A DNA stretch of 64,000 nt from Notospermus geniculatus (lineage: Eukaryota; Nemertea; Pilidiophora; Heteronemertea; Lineidae): NCBI GenBank assembly GCA_002633025.1, contig NMRB01000942.1, positions 18,780-82,779 on the forward strand. The letters run 5' to 3'. Both the position numbers and the translations under genes were made by a program. The notes beneath the pieces were generated by a model. It did no database searches. It had not been told where the DNA came from and worked only from the letters and a program-made list of their open reading frames with translations. Positions 21,872-31,527 of this stretch are shown here, in pieces; position 1 is the stretch's first letter; the number at the start of each line of letters is the position of its first letter.

Positions 21872-22906
21872 TTAAAGCCTTAAAAAAGAAATGAGCTCGT
21901 CCTTGAATACTTTCAACTTACTTGAATAAATCAGGAAGTTGAAACTGTTGTTTATAAAAGAGAATGATGTGGAAAAGAAACCCAAGAACAGTAAAGCTTG
22001 AGTCTCTTCTGATGTGAAACCGTGGAATGCTCCAACGATGTAGAGATAATAGTTGAAGATGCCCCAGACTATGACGTAAGGAAGGGTGGTGATCAGGTAA
22101 AGGAAACTGACAAACAAAAGGCTGATTAAACTGTTGTTGTCTGACCGACTTTTGACCACTTTCTCTGACGCATCCCTCTGCGCTGACCCTACCCCCATTA
22201 TGATCAACATGTTAATAACAAGAATCAAAATGCATGGCAGTGTATAAGGAAAGAAATCATCATTTATTTCAACAAGAAGGTATTCCTCCAGTTTGGTAAA
22301 GCCTGTCACTTTGAAGAAACAGCTTGGTTTTTGTGTGCCATGGAAGTAGTACACTTTGAAATAAACCAAGATGGGAATATTTATCAAAATAATCAAAGCT
22401 ATCATGATACCAATCAACCACCGGCGTCGGCCATGGGTCATCAGCACATGAATCTTTAAGGGGAACCAGACGCCGACACATCTTTCTAATGAGAACATTA
22501 CAATAAGGTACGAGGAGATGCAAGAACATACACGATGCTGATAGCGGAAAATCTTACAGATGACCTGCGGTCCGACCGATAAGGCAGGTTGGATAAAGAA
22601 GTAACCGTTGGTCTCTCCAAGTATTCCGGTCACCACCCATGAAAAGGCACCGTAGAGTAGGGTACCCAGATCCGATCCTGCCAAGGGACCCAGGTACATC
22701 ACCATAACCTGATCTTTTTTTCGGCATCTCCAGAACACTATCATGGATAGTATGTTTCCACTGATACCGACGATGATAACAACACCTATTATGTACTTGT
22801 TCGTAAACTCGGTCAGCGAACGAATAATCAAGAACAGCAATGAGACATTCTCGTGTTGAACTGATGCCGACGAGGATGGTGAATTGGATAACTCGAACGC
22901 AACCAT
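21872..22906 (-). CDS. Intact rhodopsin-class GPCR, tandem family copy 1
   Basis: This single-exon gene of 344 codons encodes a seven-helix plasma-membrane receptor; its ligand is unknown. TM1 spans about residues 38-60 with the GN pair at 50-51. TM2 has the LAxxD motif ending at D79. C117 before TM3 and C196 in the second extracellular loop can form the usual disulfide. The DRY position reads ERC (141-143). NPxxY is replaced by NFLIY (323-327), and TM6 has LITTLP with no CWxP. N20-V-S is a possible glycosylation site. The Met start aligns with the paralogues and lies about 112 nt downstream of a TATA-like box. Intronless tandem receptors of this kind are known from sea urchin 'surreal' GPCR expansions; chemosensory function is an inference. 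Confidence 0.88.
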   Translation of the reverse strand: MVAFELSNSPSSSASVQHENVSLLFLIIRSLTEFTNKYIIGVVIIVGISGNILSMIVFWRCRKKDQVMVMYLGPLAGSDLGTLLYGAFSWVVTGILGETNGYFFIQPALSVGPQVICKIFRYQHRVCSCISSYLIVMFSLERCVGVWFPLKIHVLMTHGRRRWLIGIMIALIILINIPILVYFKVYYFHGTQKPSCFFKVTGFTKLEEYLLVEINDDFFPYTLPCILILVINMLIIMGVGSAQRDASEKVVKSRSDNNSLISLLFVSFLYLITTLPYVIVWGIFNYYLYIVGAFHGFTSEETQALLFLGFFSTSFSFINNSFNFLIYSSKLKVFKDELISFLRL

Positions 22907-23017
22907 TCAGGGACTTTGTTAGATACTGGTGTCTGATAAACAGTACGAAGAGATAGCTATTGAGAAATGTGAAGCCTGATTCGAAATAAATAGTAATTTA
23001 GAAAAATATCTTCGTTA

Positions 23018-23027
23018 CTTATTTATA
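23018..23027 (-). promoter_or_regulatory. TATA-like box of GPCR copy 1
   Basis: The minus strand reads TATAAATAAG. The same box sits about 111-113 nt upstream of the ATG in copies 1, 2 and 3, within otherwise conserved flanking sequence, which supports it as a core promoter. Confidence 0.6.
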
Positions 23028-23443
23028 GCAAAAATTTATTATAAGGTGAGCTTATGAAGTTTTGTTTAAAGTCAGGTACATAAATACAACCTGTTGATTG
23101 GCATATCAAACATGACGGATGTAACAGTTGCAACTACATGTACATGTACGCGTACATGTACAAGGGACGTCGGTACAGTCGTGGAGAGGAATTTCGACGG
23201 ATTTATCATGCAGTATAGGCAAGACCAACTTTCTGTGGTAGAAGCAATACAGTTTTACCGCTAGGCCTACTTATAAAAAAACGGACAGCGGAGATCGATT
23301 GCTTCGAATCTCATCATTGATATTTTTGACCGGATGGCCAGTTTATGATTTGTGATTTATAGTCTGATCAATTGCTCATCACTTCATCACTCTTTTTTTA
23401 ACCGCCCCCACCCGTTCTCAGCATATGTTCAGTTACCTGTATA

Positions 23444-23576
23444 CAGAGTGAGTCAAAAAACTAGACACTTTTTAAAAGGTCCATTGTTTTATTGTGTACC
23501 AATATATTGTATTTATTGGTACACAATAAAACAATGGGCCTTTTAAAAAGTGTCTAGTTGTTTTTTACTCACTCTG
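23444..23576. mobile_element. 133-bp mariner-type MITE, TA target
   Basis: CAGAGTGAGTCAAAAAACTA at the left pairs with its complement at the right, making an almost perfect hairpin around AATATATTG. TA lies on each side (23442-23443 and 23577-23578). The terminal CAGRGTG...CAAAAAA form is typical of mariner elements. Confidence 0.85.
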
Positions 23577-23807
23577 TAGTGTGTGCCCTTTCTTAACCCT
23601 CTTTCATAATTTACGTACTGTTTTCGCATATCCAGCTTAGACAGAAATGGCTGCCACCCAACACGGTTTGAGCTCTATTTTTTTCTCTCTCCCCTTTTTG
23701 TACTTTTTAATTTTATTTTGTGATTAGTTCATTTCTTCCTTCCAGGGCCAATAATGCTCTTCTTCGGCCCTGGATTCTTGTACTGTGTACATGACGTGTG
23801 TACATCA

Positions 23808-23949
23808 GGGCCGTATTTAAAGGGGGGCGAGGGGGGCAGTTGCCCCCCTGAGCCAACCAAAAAACGTGATTTTCATGCGGATTTTGGGCAAAAAACGGCA
23901 AAAAGAGGTATTCTGCCCCCCCCCGACCAACAAGTTAAATACGGCCCTG
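23808..23949. mobile_element. 142-bp hAT-like MITE
   Basis: CAGGGCCGTATTTAA at the left pairs with TTAAATACGGCCCTG at the right. G-rich and C-rich runs follow inside. CAGGGCCG termini are common in hAT elements. The flanks share TACAT (23803-23807 and 23950-23954), but an 8-bp duplication is not evident. Confidence 0.75.
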
Positions 23950-24078
23950 TACATTATTTCCAACAAACCATACATACACACTTCATCAATTTGACTTCAG
24001 AGATGTAGTTCTGTAGCTAGTGTTCCAGTTGCTAATAGTATTGATATAGATATTGAAAATAGAGATCTTTGCGTCACT

Positions 24079-25366
24079 CTAATGGCTTATCAAAGAATTG
24101 AACTCATCCTTAAATATTTTCAACTTACTCGAATAAATTAGGAAATTGAAACTGTTGTTAATCATTGAGAATGATGTGGAAAAGAGACCCAAGAAAAATA
24201 ACGCTTGTCTTTCTTCTGATGTGAAACCGTGAAATGCCCCAATGATGTAATGATAGTTGAAGATGCCCCAGACCATGACGTAAGGAAGGGTGGTGATCAG
24301 GTAAAGGAAACTGACAAACAAAAGGCTGATTAAAGATAATATATCACGGATATTTTCGCGGGCCACGAAAATCATTGTTTATTTACAATTTCTTTGTTTA
24401 TGTCCAATCTTTTTTTGTCTTACGAGTAATTTGTTGGTGGCATGCCCCTCTAGAAATTCTTCTGATACCGAAAGTATTCAATTTGGTGGGTTGGCATGTC
24501 CCAAAAGTCCAAAATAACATAATGTAAACATCCATGTTTACAAACACTGAATGTAAACAATGAAGTCGTGATATATTATCTTTAAACTGTTGTTGTCTGA
24601 TCGACATTTGACCATTTTCTCAGATGTGTCCTTCCGCGCTGACCCCACCCCCAATATAATCAAAACGTTGACGAAAATAATCAAAATGCAAGGCAGTGTG
24701 TAGGGAAAGAAATCGTCACTGACTTCGACGAGAAGATATTCCTCCAATTTGGACAGGTCGCTAACTTTAAAGAAACATGTTGAATTTGTTGTATCACGGA
24801 AGAAGTACACTTCGAAATGGACCAAGATGGGAACATTTATCAAAATATTAAATCAAAGCCGACATGAAACCAATCATCCACCGGCGTCGGCCATGGGTCA
24901 TCAGCACATGAATCTTTAAGGGGAACCAGACGCCGACACATCTTTCTAATGAGAACATTACAATAAGGTACGAGGAGATGCAAGAACATACACGATACTG
25001 ATACCGGAAAATCTTACAGATGATCTGTGGTCCGACCGATAAGGCAGGTTGGATAAAGAAGTAACCGTTGGTCTCTCCGAGTATTCCGGTCACCACCCAT
25101 GAAAAGGCACCGTAAAGTAGGGTACCCAGATCCGATCCTGCCAAGGGACCCAGGTACATCACCATAACCTGATCTTTTTTTCGGCATCTCCAGAACACTA
25201 TCATGGATAGTATGTTTCCACTGATACCAACGATGATAACAACACCTATTATGTACTTGTTGGTAAACTCGGTCAGCGAACGAATAATCAAGAACAGCAA
25301 TGAGACATTCTCGTGTTGAACTGATGCCGACGAGGATAGTGAATTGGATAACTCGTACGTACCCAT
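24079..25366 (-). pseudogene. GPCR copy 2, broken by frameshift and a TTAA element
   Basis: Its N-terminal 172 codons (24848-25366) are almost identical to copy 1, through TM1-TM4. A 4-bp insertion near 24845 shifts the frame. The frame then resumes through the second extracellular loop and TM5 (24586-24843). A 248-bp element plus a duplicated TTAA at 24334-24585 separates this from TM6-TM7 (24079-24329). Both lesions would prevent a full receptor. The very high identity to copy 1 around TM1-TM4 shows a recent duplication or gene conversion. The promoter-proximal TATA box is conserved. Confidence 0.88.
24334..24581. mobile_element. 248-bp TTAA-target MITE inside GPCR copy 2
   Basis: The perfect 15-bp ends AGATAATATATCACG and CGTGATATATTATCT are flanked by TTAA (24330-24333 and 24582-24585). 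The intact paralogue at 22130-22136 has a single TTAA at the same codon, so ends and duplication are exact. A relative with the opposite internal orientation is fused to another element at 31194. TTAA targeting fits piggyBac-like or Kolobok-like elements; the termini do not decide which. Confidence 0.9.
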
Positions 25367-25476
25367 TTTTCAGGAACATTGTTGGACAATGTGTCGGATA
25401 AACAATACGCTAAGGTAAATGAGAAATGTGAAGCCTGAGGTGAAGTAAATAATGATTAAGATAAATATCTTCGTTA

Positions 25477-25486
25477 CTTATTTATA
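25477..25486 (-). promoter_or_regulatory. TATA-like box of GPCR copy 2
   Basis: The minus strand reads TATAAATAAG, 111 nt upstream of the ATG at 25364-25366, the same spacing as in copies 1 and 3. Confidence 0.55.
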
Positions 25487-25689
25487 ATCAGGTATAAATA
25501 CATACATGTACTTGTTACGTGCCATCTCAATGTATCATGACAGCGACGAATTGGTACATTGTAGATCCGTTCGTTGGCTTCATTGTCAGGATGAAACTCC
25601 AAGTGACCAAAAGACAAAAACAACAGAATTGACGCAACGATTGCATCTACATGTAGAAAGTCGTCGACAGAGATAGAGGGGAGTGTGTT

Positions 25690-25810
25690 CCAATGTGGTA
25701 GTAAACAATAAGTCGTCTCAAAATTTCGCAAATATGCGAAATTTGGAGACGACTTTATGTTTACTCTCGTTTTGCGTGTCGTTTTTTGTGCTCTATGTTG
25801 AATATTCCAA
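25690..25810 (+). repeat. Dispersed tail family (GTTTAYTNTCGTTTTGYGTGTC)
   Basis: A hairpin, GTCGTCTCAAAATTTCGC paired with GCGAAATTTGGAGACGAC, is followed by GTTTACTCTCGTTTTGCGTG and TTTTTGTGCTC. Related tails occur at 20897-20945, 28940-28990 and 40675-40730. It is probably the 3' part of a retroposon. Confidence 0.5.
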
Positions 25811-26095
25811 TGTGGTAGAGTAAACAATACATTGATATGCTAGTAAGTATTGACAGCAGATATAATAGGGAGCGCCAATTGGTCACGTGATGACTACTGA
25901 TAGAGCAGACGAGACACCTAGCGTTGACCTAGGCCCATTGTTCGAGAGATGCGGTTCACCAAGCACGGCCAATCACACCTTGAATCGTCATGAATAATAG
26001 GTGGCATTGGTGTACTATCAGTTCAAAACCACGCGTATATTCTCGCGTGGTCTGCGTGATCGGTGTTCCCTATTGCGTCACCTTAAAACCACTCA
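25811..26095. other. No gene recognised
   Basis: Short intergenic stretch between the tail repeat and the MITE array. No feature can be supported. Confidence 0.4.
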
Positions 26096-27443
26096 CTATG
26101 GTGGCCTTCCATTGGAGCGTTTCCGCAAGCGAGTTACACGCGCGGAGCCAAGCGAGGCTCGTGCGAGCCCGAGTTTTGTAACTTTTCCATTCGCGCGTTA
26201 CGACACAGATGGTTGGCGCCGAATTGGTACTGCTGTCGTGTTTCCCTGACGATTTGTGGCCGCGTACATACTTTCAACATGGCTCAGAAATCATGTGCAT
26301 TCAGCACGCGAGTTGCAAAAAAAGGTCGAATCGAGATCGACTTTTTTTTCCGCGCACGGGCCTCTCGCTCGCGAGAAGAAAAAGTCATCCTCTCAAGCTT
26401 GTCTCGCGATTGCCGAAACGAGTTCATGGAAACACCTCAATTAAAATGAATCGGATTGACTACTCGGCACAGTATTCATGGTATTCCGCGCACGAAAACG
26501 CTCCAATGGAAAGCCACCCCAAGGCCTGCTTTCCATTGGAGCGTTTCAGCGCGCGATTCACATGCGCGGAGGCAAGCGAGACACGTTCGAGTTATTTGTA
26601 ACCTTTTCCATTCACGCGTTACGACGCAGAAGGTTTGCGCCGAATTGGTACTGCTGTCGTGTTCCCCTGACGATCTGCGGCACATCGGTAGTTTCAACAT
26701 GGCTCAAAAATCAAAATGCGCAGCCTGCTTTCCATTGGAGCGTTTCAGCGCGCGAGTTACACGTGCGGTGGCAAGCGAGAGGCGTACAACTTTTTTGACC
26801 TTTTCCATTCAAGCGTTACGACACAGGGTGGTTGGCGCCGAATTGGTACTGCCGTCGTGTTCCCCTGACGATCTGCGGCCGCGTACATACTTTCAACATG
26901 GCTCAGAAACCATGGGTCATATAAATAAAGACGAGCGAATGCTTTTACTTCACATTTGTACAGTATTGCCAAATGCATTTGTATTGCAAAATTCAAGCAA
27001 AAGCATCTGCTACTCTTTATTCATATGACCCCATGTGCATTCAGTGTGCCAGTTGGAAAAAAAGTCGATTCGACATCGACTTTTTTTCGCGGGGCTCTCG
27101 CTCACGAGGAAGCAAGTCGATCCTCTCGTGCTCGTCTCGCGATTGCCAAAACGCTTTCATGGAAACGGCCAAATGAAAATGGATTGGTTCGACTTTTCCG
27201 CACAGAATTCCGCGCGTGGAAACGCTCCAATGGAAAGCAGGCCTGTGCGAGCAAAAATTCGATTCGAGATCGACTTTTTTTTCCGCGCGCGGGCCTCTCG
27301 CTCGCGAGAAAAGAAAGTCTATCCTCTCGCGCTTGTCTCGCGATTGCCGAAACGCGGTCATGGAAACGGCTAAATGAAAATGAATTGGATCGACTTTTCG
27401 GCACACAATTCCGCGCACGGAAACGTGCCAATGGAAAGCAGGC
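26096..27443. repeat. Array of a CCATTGGAGCGTTTC-terminus MITE family
   Basis: Copies begin with GGCCTGCTTTCCATTGGAGC or a close variant (about 26102, 26521, 26729) and end with the complement (about 26512, 27240, 27443). Shared internal words include GCCGAATTGGTACTGC, TTTCAACATGGCTCA and CTCGCGATTGCC. Copies are full or partial and abut one another. The many overlapping frames on both strands are repeat artefacts. Confidence 0.7.
26912..27030. mobile_element. ~119-bp MITE with GGGTCATATAAATAAAGA termini
   Basis: GGGTCATATAAATAAAGACG at the left pairs with CTCTTTATTCATATGACCC at the right, and AATGCTTTTACTT pairs with AAGCAAAAGCAT. It interrupts a copy of the preceding MITE family. Relatives are at 48784-48900 and, split, at 51383-52443. 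Confidence 0.75.
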
Positions 27444-27447
27444 CTAA

Positions 27448-27579
27448 GGGCTTGTGTCCACATGTGCGTTTCACGCTGCGTGATGCGTAAACTCTTTTGT
27501 TATTTTCCGCCGCTCTCTGCTTCCAAACAATGGGCGAAGCGTCAAAACGCAGCGTAAAACGCACATGTGGACCCAGGCC
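27448..27579. mobile_element. TTAA-chain element 1 (CCACATGTGCGTTT termini)
   Basis: GGGCTTGTGTCCACATGTGC pairs with GCACATGTGGACCCAGGCC. The left boundary word is CTAA (27444-27447) and the right one TTAA (27580-27583), shared with the next element. Confidence 0.75.
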
Positions 27580-27583
27580 TTAA

Positions 27584-28121
27584 GGCCCCGTTCACACGGA
27601 CACGCGGAAGTCGTATAGCGTACAGCGTAAACATACTTCTAGCTTGAGTCAATGAACTGTTCACACGACTGGCGTCAAGGGGCGTATGCGTATAACATGT
27701 ATAATGTACAGCGTTAGTAACGCGCACAAATACCTCTACAGTATTTTTACGCGCGTAAATGCTTGACGCCTGGGAGATTACGACGGAAAACACCTGTGAT
27801 GACGTCATTATAACCTCCGTGCTGGAGGAATCGTCGTCGTATCATCTTAATTTTATACCAACCGCATGGCCATATACGCATCAGGTGTGAACAGTCACTG
27901 CTAGCGTTAACGCATGACGTTAACACGCTACGCTCTACGCACTACACCTTCTAGCTTGAGTCAATGAGCTGTTCACACGTTACTGCTGGCGTAAATGCAT
28001 GGCGTTAGCGCATTACGCTCAACGCCATATGCCTACGCGTGCTGTGTGAACGAAGTATTCTTACGCTATACACGTTACGCTCGACGCTATACGCCATTCG
28101 CGTGTCCGTGTGAACGAGGCC
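27584..28121. mobile_element. TTAA-chain element 2 (GTTCACACGGACACGCG family)
   Basis: GGCCCCGTTCACACGGACAC pairs with GTGTCCGTGTGAACGAGGCC, flanked by TTAA (27580-27583 and 28122-28125). The interior repeats TAGCGTA/TACGCTA words and TTCTAGCTTGAGTCAATGA. Relatives: 28468-29125, about 58850-59590 (broken) and 59607-59982. Confidence 0.85.
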
Positions 28122-28125
28122 TTAA

Positions 28126-28462
28126 GCTGCGTTTAGCTGACACGCGGTAAGCGGAATGCGGATCGCGGAAACGGAATGCGGTATACGAAACGCGGTAAAT
28201 ATTCCGCGTGTTCCATTTATCTGCACGCGGTATCACTTCTGTTTTTTTAAGCATTGCGCAAGTTTGGTCTGTCCCTATCCAATAGGGCGCGGATTTTTAT
28301 TCCGCGCGGAAAAATCGCTACACCAAAAGATCGGTCTTTCCGCGTTCCGCCTATCCGCGTTCCGCAAATGGATGAAGGGAAATGGCTTGGAGTGAACAAA
28401 TGTCTATTCCGCGTTCCGTTTCCGCGATCCGCATTCCGCTTACCGCGTGTCAGCTAAACGCA
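28126..28462. mobile_element. TTAA-chain element 3 (GCTGCGTTTAGCTGACACGC termini)
   Basis: GCTGCGTTTAGCTGACACGC pairs with GCGTGTCAGCTAAACGCAGC. CGGAATGCGG/CCGCATTCCG words continue the pairing inward. The left TTAA is shared with element 2; the right boundary is TTTA, possibly a mutated TTAA. A 3-bp TTA duplication is an alternative reading. Confidence 0.8.
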
Positions 28463-28467
28463 GCTTT

Positions 28468-29125
28468 AGGCTTCGTTCACATGGGCATGGGCACGCGTAG
28501 GCGTTTAGCGTAGAGCGTAACGCGTTAATGCCAGCAGTGACGTGTTCACATGTGGTGCGTATATGGCCACGCGGTTGGTATAAAATAAGATGATACCGGC
28601 GACGATTCCTTCAAGACGGAGGTCACAATGACGGCATCACAGGTGTTTTCCGTCGAAATCTCCCAGGCGTCAAGCATTAACGCACGTAAAAATACTGCAG
28701 AGGTATTTGGGCGCATTACTAACGCTATACGTTATACGATATTAAACAAGAAGTCAATCTCCAGAATTCACGAATTTTCGACCCCAACCGGGGTCTTTTT
28801 CAAGTGGAACTTTACAATCTGAAACTCTAGAAAAAAAACTTTACAATCTGAAACTCTTTTCTAGAGTTTCAGATTGTAAAGTTCCACTTGAAAAAGACCC
28901 CGGTTGGGGTCGAAAATTCGTGAATTCTGGAGATTGACTTCTTGTTTATTATCATTTTGTGTGTCAATTTTGTGCTTTTTGTACCTTGGCTATACGTTAT
29001 ACGCATACGCCCCTTGACGCCAGTCGTGTGAACGGCTCATTGACTCAAGCTAGAAGTATTTTTACGCTCTACGCATTATGCTCTATGCTATATACGCCCA
29101 ACGCGTGTCCGTGTGAACGAGACCT
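28468..29125. mobile_element. TTAA-chain element 4, with a nested palindrome
   Basis: GGCTTCGTTCACATGGGCAT pairs imperfectly with GTGTCCGTGTGAACGAGACC; same family as element 2. A palindrome of about 205 bp (28744-28950) has been inserted into it. Boundaries read TTTA and TAAA. Confidence 0.75.
28744..28990. repeat. Inverted duplicate of the tail family, nested in element 4
   Basis: Arms of about 87 bp contain AATTTTCGACCCCAACCGGG and its complement, separated by a short centre duplicating CTTTACAATCTGAAACTC. The right arm runs on into GTTTATTATCATTTTGTGTG, the tail also seen at 25755 and 40680. Confidence 0.7.
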
Positions 29126-29129
29126 AAAG

Positions 29130-29277
29130 CCTAGCGCACATTTGCGGCATAACTCAAAGCGTTAGGGGTGTTTTAAAAGTCGACTGGCCCAACGCTGTCG
29201 ACTGGTCATTAGCCAGGTCAGTTGATTTTAACAGACACCTCTAACGCATTGAGTTTTGTCGCAAATGTGCGCTAGGC
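29130..29277. mobile_element. TTAA-chain element 5 (GCCTAGCGCACATTTGCG termini)
   Basis: GCCTAGCGCACATTTGCGGC pairs with GTCGCAAATGTGCGCTAGGC. Internal GTCGACTGGCCCAACGCTG is shared with the fragment at 21590-21690. The left boundary is TAAA; the right TTAA (29278-29281) is shared with the next element. Confidence 0.8.
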
Positions 29278-29281
29278 TTAA

Positions 29282-29651
29282 AGAGAGACATGCGAAAAAT
29301 ATTGCCCGGCGGGCATAAGTTGTCTGAGTTGTAGCGCCGTCTGTTAATACACGGTGACACTACGCTATATCACAGGCCCATGTAGAGCTATTAGTGAGCT
29401 TAGAACACGTATCGAACCAAAAAACACTAGTTTGTAAAAAACACACCCCGAGCTCACGAATTTATAAGCTCGTGGTGTGTTTTTAGATACGTGTTGTGTT
29501 GTTTAGATACGTTTGGTTAGAAAAATGTTCGAAACTCACTGATAGCTCTACATGCGCCTGTGATATAGCGTAGTGTCACCGTGTATTAACAGACGGCGCT
29601 ACAACTCAGACAACTTGTGCCCGCCGGGCAATATTTTTCGCAAGTCTCGCT
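29282..29651. mobile_element. TTAA-chain element 6, 370-bp near-perfect palindrome
   Basis: The arms of about 110 bp pair through TTGCCCGGCGGGCA, TAGCGCCGTCTGTTAATAC and ACTACGCTATATCACAGG. TTAA lies on both sides (29278-29281 and 29652-29655). It ends about 90 bp from the stop codon of the downstream GPCR. Confidence 0.85.
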
Positions 29652-29742
29652 TTAAGTGTCCAAACGTGACAGGATGGCTGCCACTAGATGTCCGAATACA
29701 CAGTTAAAATCAGACCAGTCTGGACACTTGTACTGAGGGGTG

Positions 29743-30774
29743 TTAATGCGTTATCAAAGAATTGAACTCATCCTTGAATATTTTCAATTTACTCGAATAA
29801 ATCAGGAAGTTGAAACTGTTGTTAATCATTGAGAATGATGTGGAAAAGAGGCCTAACAACAACAAGGCTTGTGTTTCTTCGGATGAGAAACCAGGGAACG
29901 CTCCAATGATGTAGCGACAATAGTTGAAGATGCCCCAGACTATTACGTAAGGAAGGGTGGTGATCAGGTAAAGGAAACTGACAAACAAAAGGCTTATTAA
30001 ACTGTTGTTGTCTGACCGACTTTTGACTGTTTTCTCCAACGCGTTTTTCCGGGCAGACCATATTCCAGACACAATCAGGCAGTTTAAGAGGAGGATCAAA
30101 ATGCAAGGAAGTGTGTAAGGAAAGAAATCGTCATTTAACTCTACTAAAAGATATCCTTCCAATTTGGTGAAGTCGGTCACTTCAAGAAAACATACAAGGT
30201 TTGTTGCGTAACCAGTTCGGAAATAGTACACTTTAAAAAAGACTAGGATGGGAACGTTTACCAAAATAACTATAGTCACCATGAATCCAATCAGCAGCCG
30301 GCGTCGCCAGTTCGTCATCAGCACATGAATCTTTAAGGGGAACCAGACGCCGACACATCTTTCTAATGAGAACATTACAATAAGGTACGAGGAGATGCAA
30401 GAACATACACGATGCTGATAGCGGAAAATCTTACAGACGACCTGTGGTCCGACCGATAAGGCAGGTTGGATAAAGAAGTAACCGTTCGTCTCTCCAAGTA
30501 TTCCGGTCACCACCCATGAAAAGGCACCGTAAAGTAGGGTACCAACGTCTGAGGCAGCCAAAGGACCCAGGTAGGTCGCTGTCACGTGATCCTTTCTCCG
30601 GCATCTCCAGAATATTATCATGGATAGGATGTTTCCACTGATACCGACGATGATGACGACACCTATGATGTACTTGTTTGTGAACTCAGTCACCAAACTG
30701 ATGATCAGAAATAACAATGAAACATTCTCTCCTGTCGACGAAGTTGGTGATTTGGATAACTCATTCGTAGCCAT
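29743..30774 (-). CDS. Intact rhodopsin-class GPCR, tandem family copy 3
   Basis: Single-exon receptor. The frame is open from 30816, but the Met at 30774 (reading MATNELSKS) aligns with the starts of copies 1 and 2 and has an AAAATGG context, giving 343 codons. The seven helices match copy 1: GN in TM1, LAASD in TM2, the TM3 and loop-2 cysteines, LERC at the end of TM3, TTLPY in TM6 and NFLIY in TM7. The second extracellular loop and TM5 are clearly diverged from copy 1, while the TM3-loop-2 block is nearly identical in DNA. That pattern suggests ligand-site divergence with local gene conversion. The ligand is unknown. Confidence 0.88.
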   Translation of the reverse strand: MATNELSKSPTSSTGENVSLLFLIISLVTEFTNKYIIGVVIIVGISGNILSMIIFWRCRRKDHVTATYLGPLAASDVGTLLYGAFSWVVTGILGETNGYFFIQPALSVGPQVVCKIFRYQHRVCSCISSYLIVMFSLERCVGVWFPLKIHVLMTNWRRRLLIGFMVTIVILVNVPILVFFKVYYFRTGYATNLVCFLEVTDFTKLEGYLLVELNDDFFPYTLPCILILLLNCLIVSGIWSARKNALEKTVKSRSDNNSLISLLFVSFLYLITTLPYVIVWGIFNYCRYIIGAFPGFSSEETQALLLLGLFSTSFSMINNSFNFLIYSSKLKIFKDEFNSLITH

Positions 30775-30886
30775 TTTCTGGAACATTGTCGTCCATGTGA
30801 GACTGGCGAACAGCACGGAACGGAAAATATTGAGGAATGTGCAGCCTGAAGGGCAGCGAATCAGTGAATGATGATGTCTTCATTCT

Positions 30887-30895
30887 TTATTTATA
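30887..30895 (-). promoter_or_regulatory. TATA-like box of GPCR copy 3
   Basis: TATAAATAA on the minus strand, 113 nt upstream of the preferred ATG at 30774. The surrounding GGCAGCGAATCAGTG and GTATAAATACATA words recur upstream of copy 4 and the copy 5 relic. Confidence 0.6.
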
Positions 30896-31193
30896 GTCGG
30901 GTATAAATACATATTCATTTTATGATTGGTATCTCAAATGTGCATCATGTATTGGAGAGCATTCTATTTCCGATCCGTTTGTTGACTTGATAAAGGCGAA
31001 GGGATATTCTTATTTTGCTTTCAGCTGGTAAATCTATTCTTGGATGTTTTGCAACAGGTCATTATCCTTGGATTATATGCGAATCCATGTTTCAACAAGT
31101 ATGCTTGTTATGGTACCAGACATCATGGGATTATACTTATCCAGCTGTACTGTATGGTGATAACGGGCCGTTTAGAACGTTCCTTAACATTAA

Positions 31194-31527
31194 AGATAAT
31201 GTATCACGACTTCATTGCTTACATTCTGTGTTTGTAAACATTGATGTTTACATTATGTTATCTTGGACTTTTGGGACATGCGAACCCACCAAATTGAATA
31301 CTTTCGGTATCAGAAGAATTTCTAGAGGGGCGTGCTACCAACAAGTTACTCATAAGACAAAGAAAGACTGGACCCAAACAAACAAAATGTGGCAAAATGG
31401 TGGCAAGTGAAAGCAACTGTGACCGTCCGAGAGGGTGTATCGTTTTCAGAGGTAGTTTGGAAGTGCCTTGTGGCTGTTCGTAATTTCTACCTCTGCCGCT
31501 TGGGGTTTATATCTATTAAGTTCAGCT
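31194..31527. mobile_element. Chimeric TTAA element
   Basis: The left end AGATAATGTATCACG and its interior match the MITE at 24334-24581 (other orientation). At about 31381 the sequence switches to the terminal 150 bp of the 7514-8143 foldback family and ends TTAAGTTCAGCT. TTAA lies at both outer ends (31190-31193 and 31528-31531). It sits about 300 bp upstream of GPCR copy 3. Confidence 0.8.

Noticed and set aside
24840-24850. Transposon excision footprint at the 4-bp insertion in GPCR copy 2
   Set aside because: The inserted bases can be read as TTAA or ATTA, but the paralogous site has no TTAA target, so a small indel is simpler.
26096-27443. Overlapping frames of up to 190 codons on both strands
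   Set aside because: They recur with the MITE copies, switch frames at copy boundaries and carry no domain.
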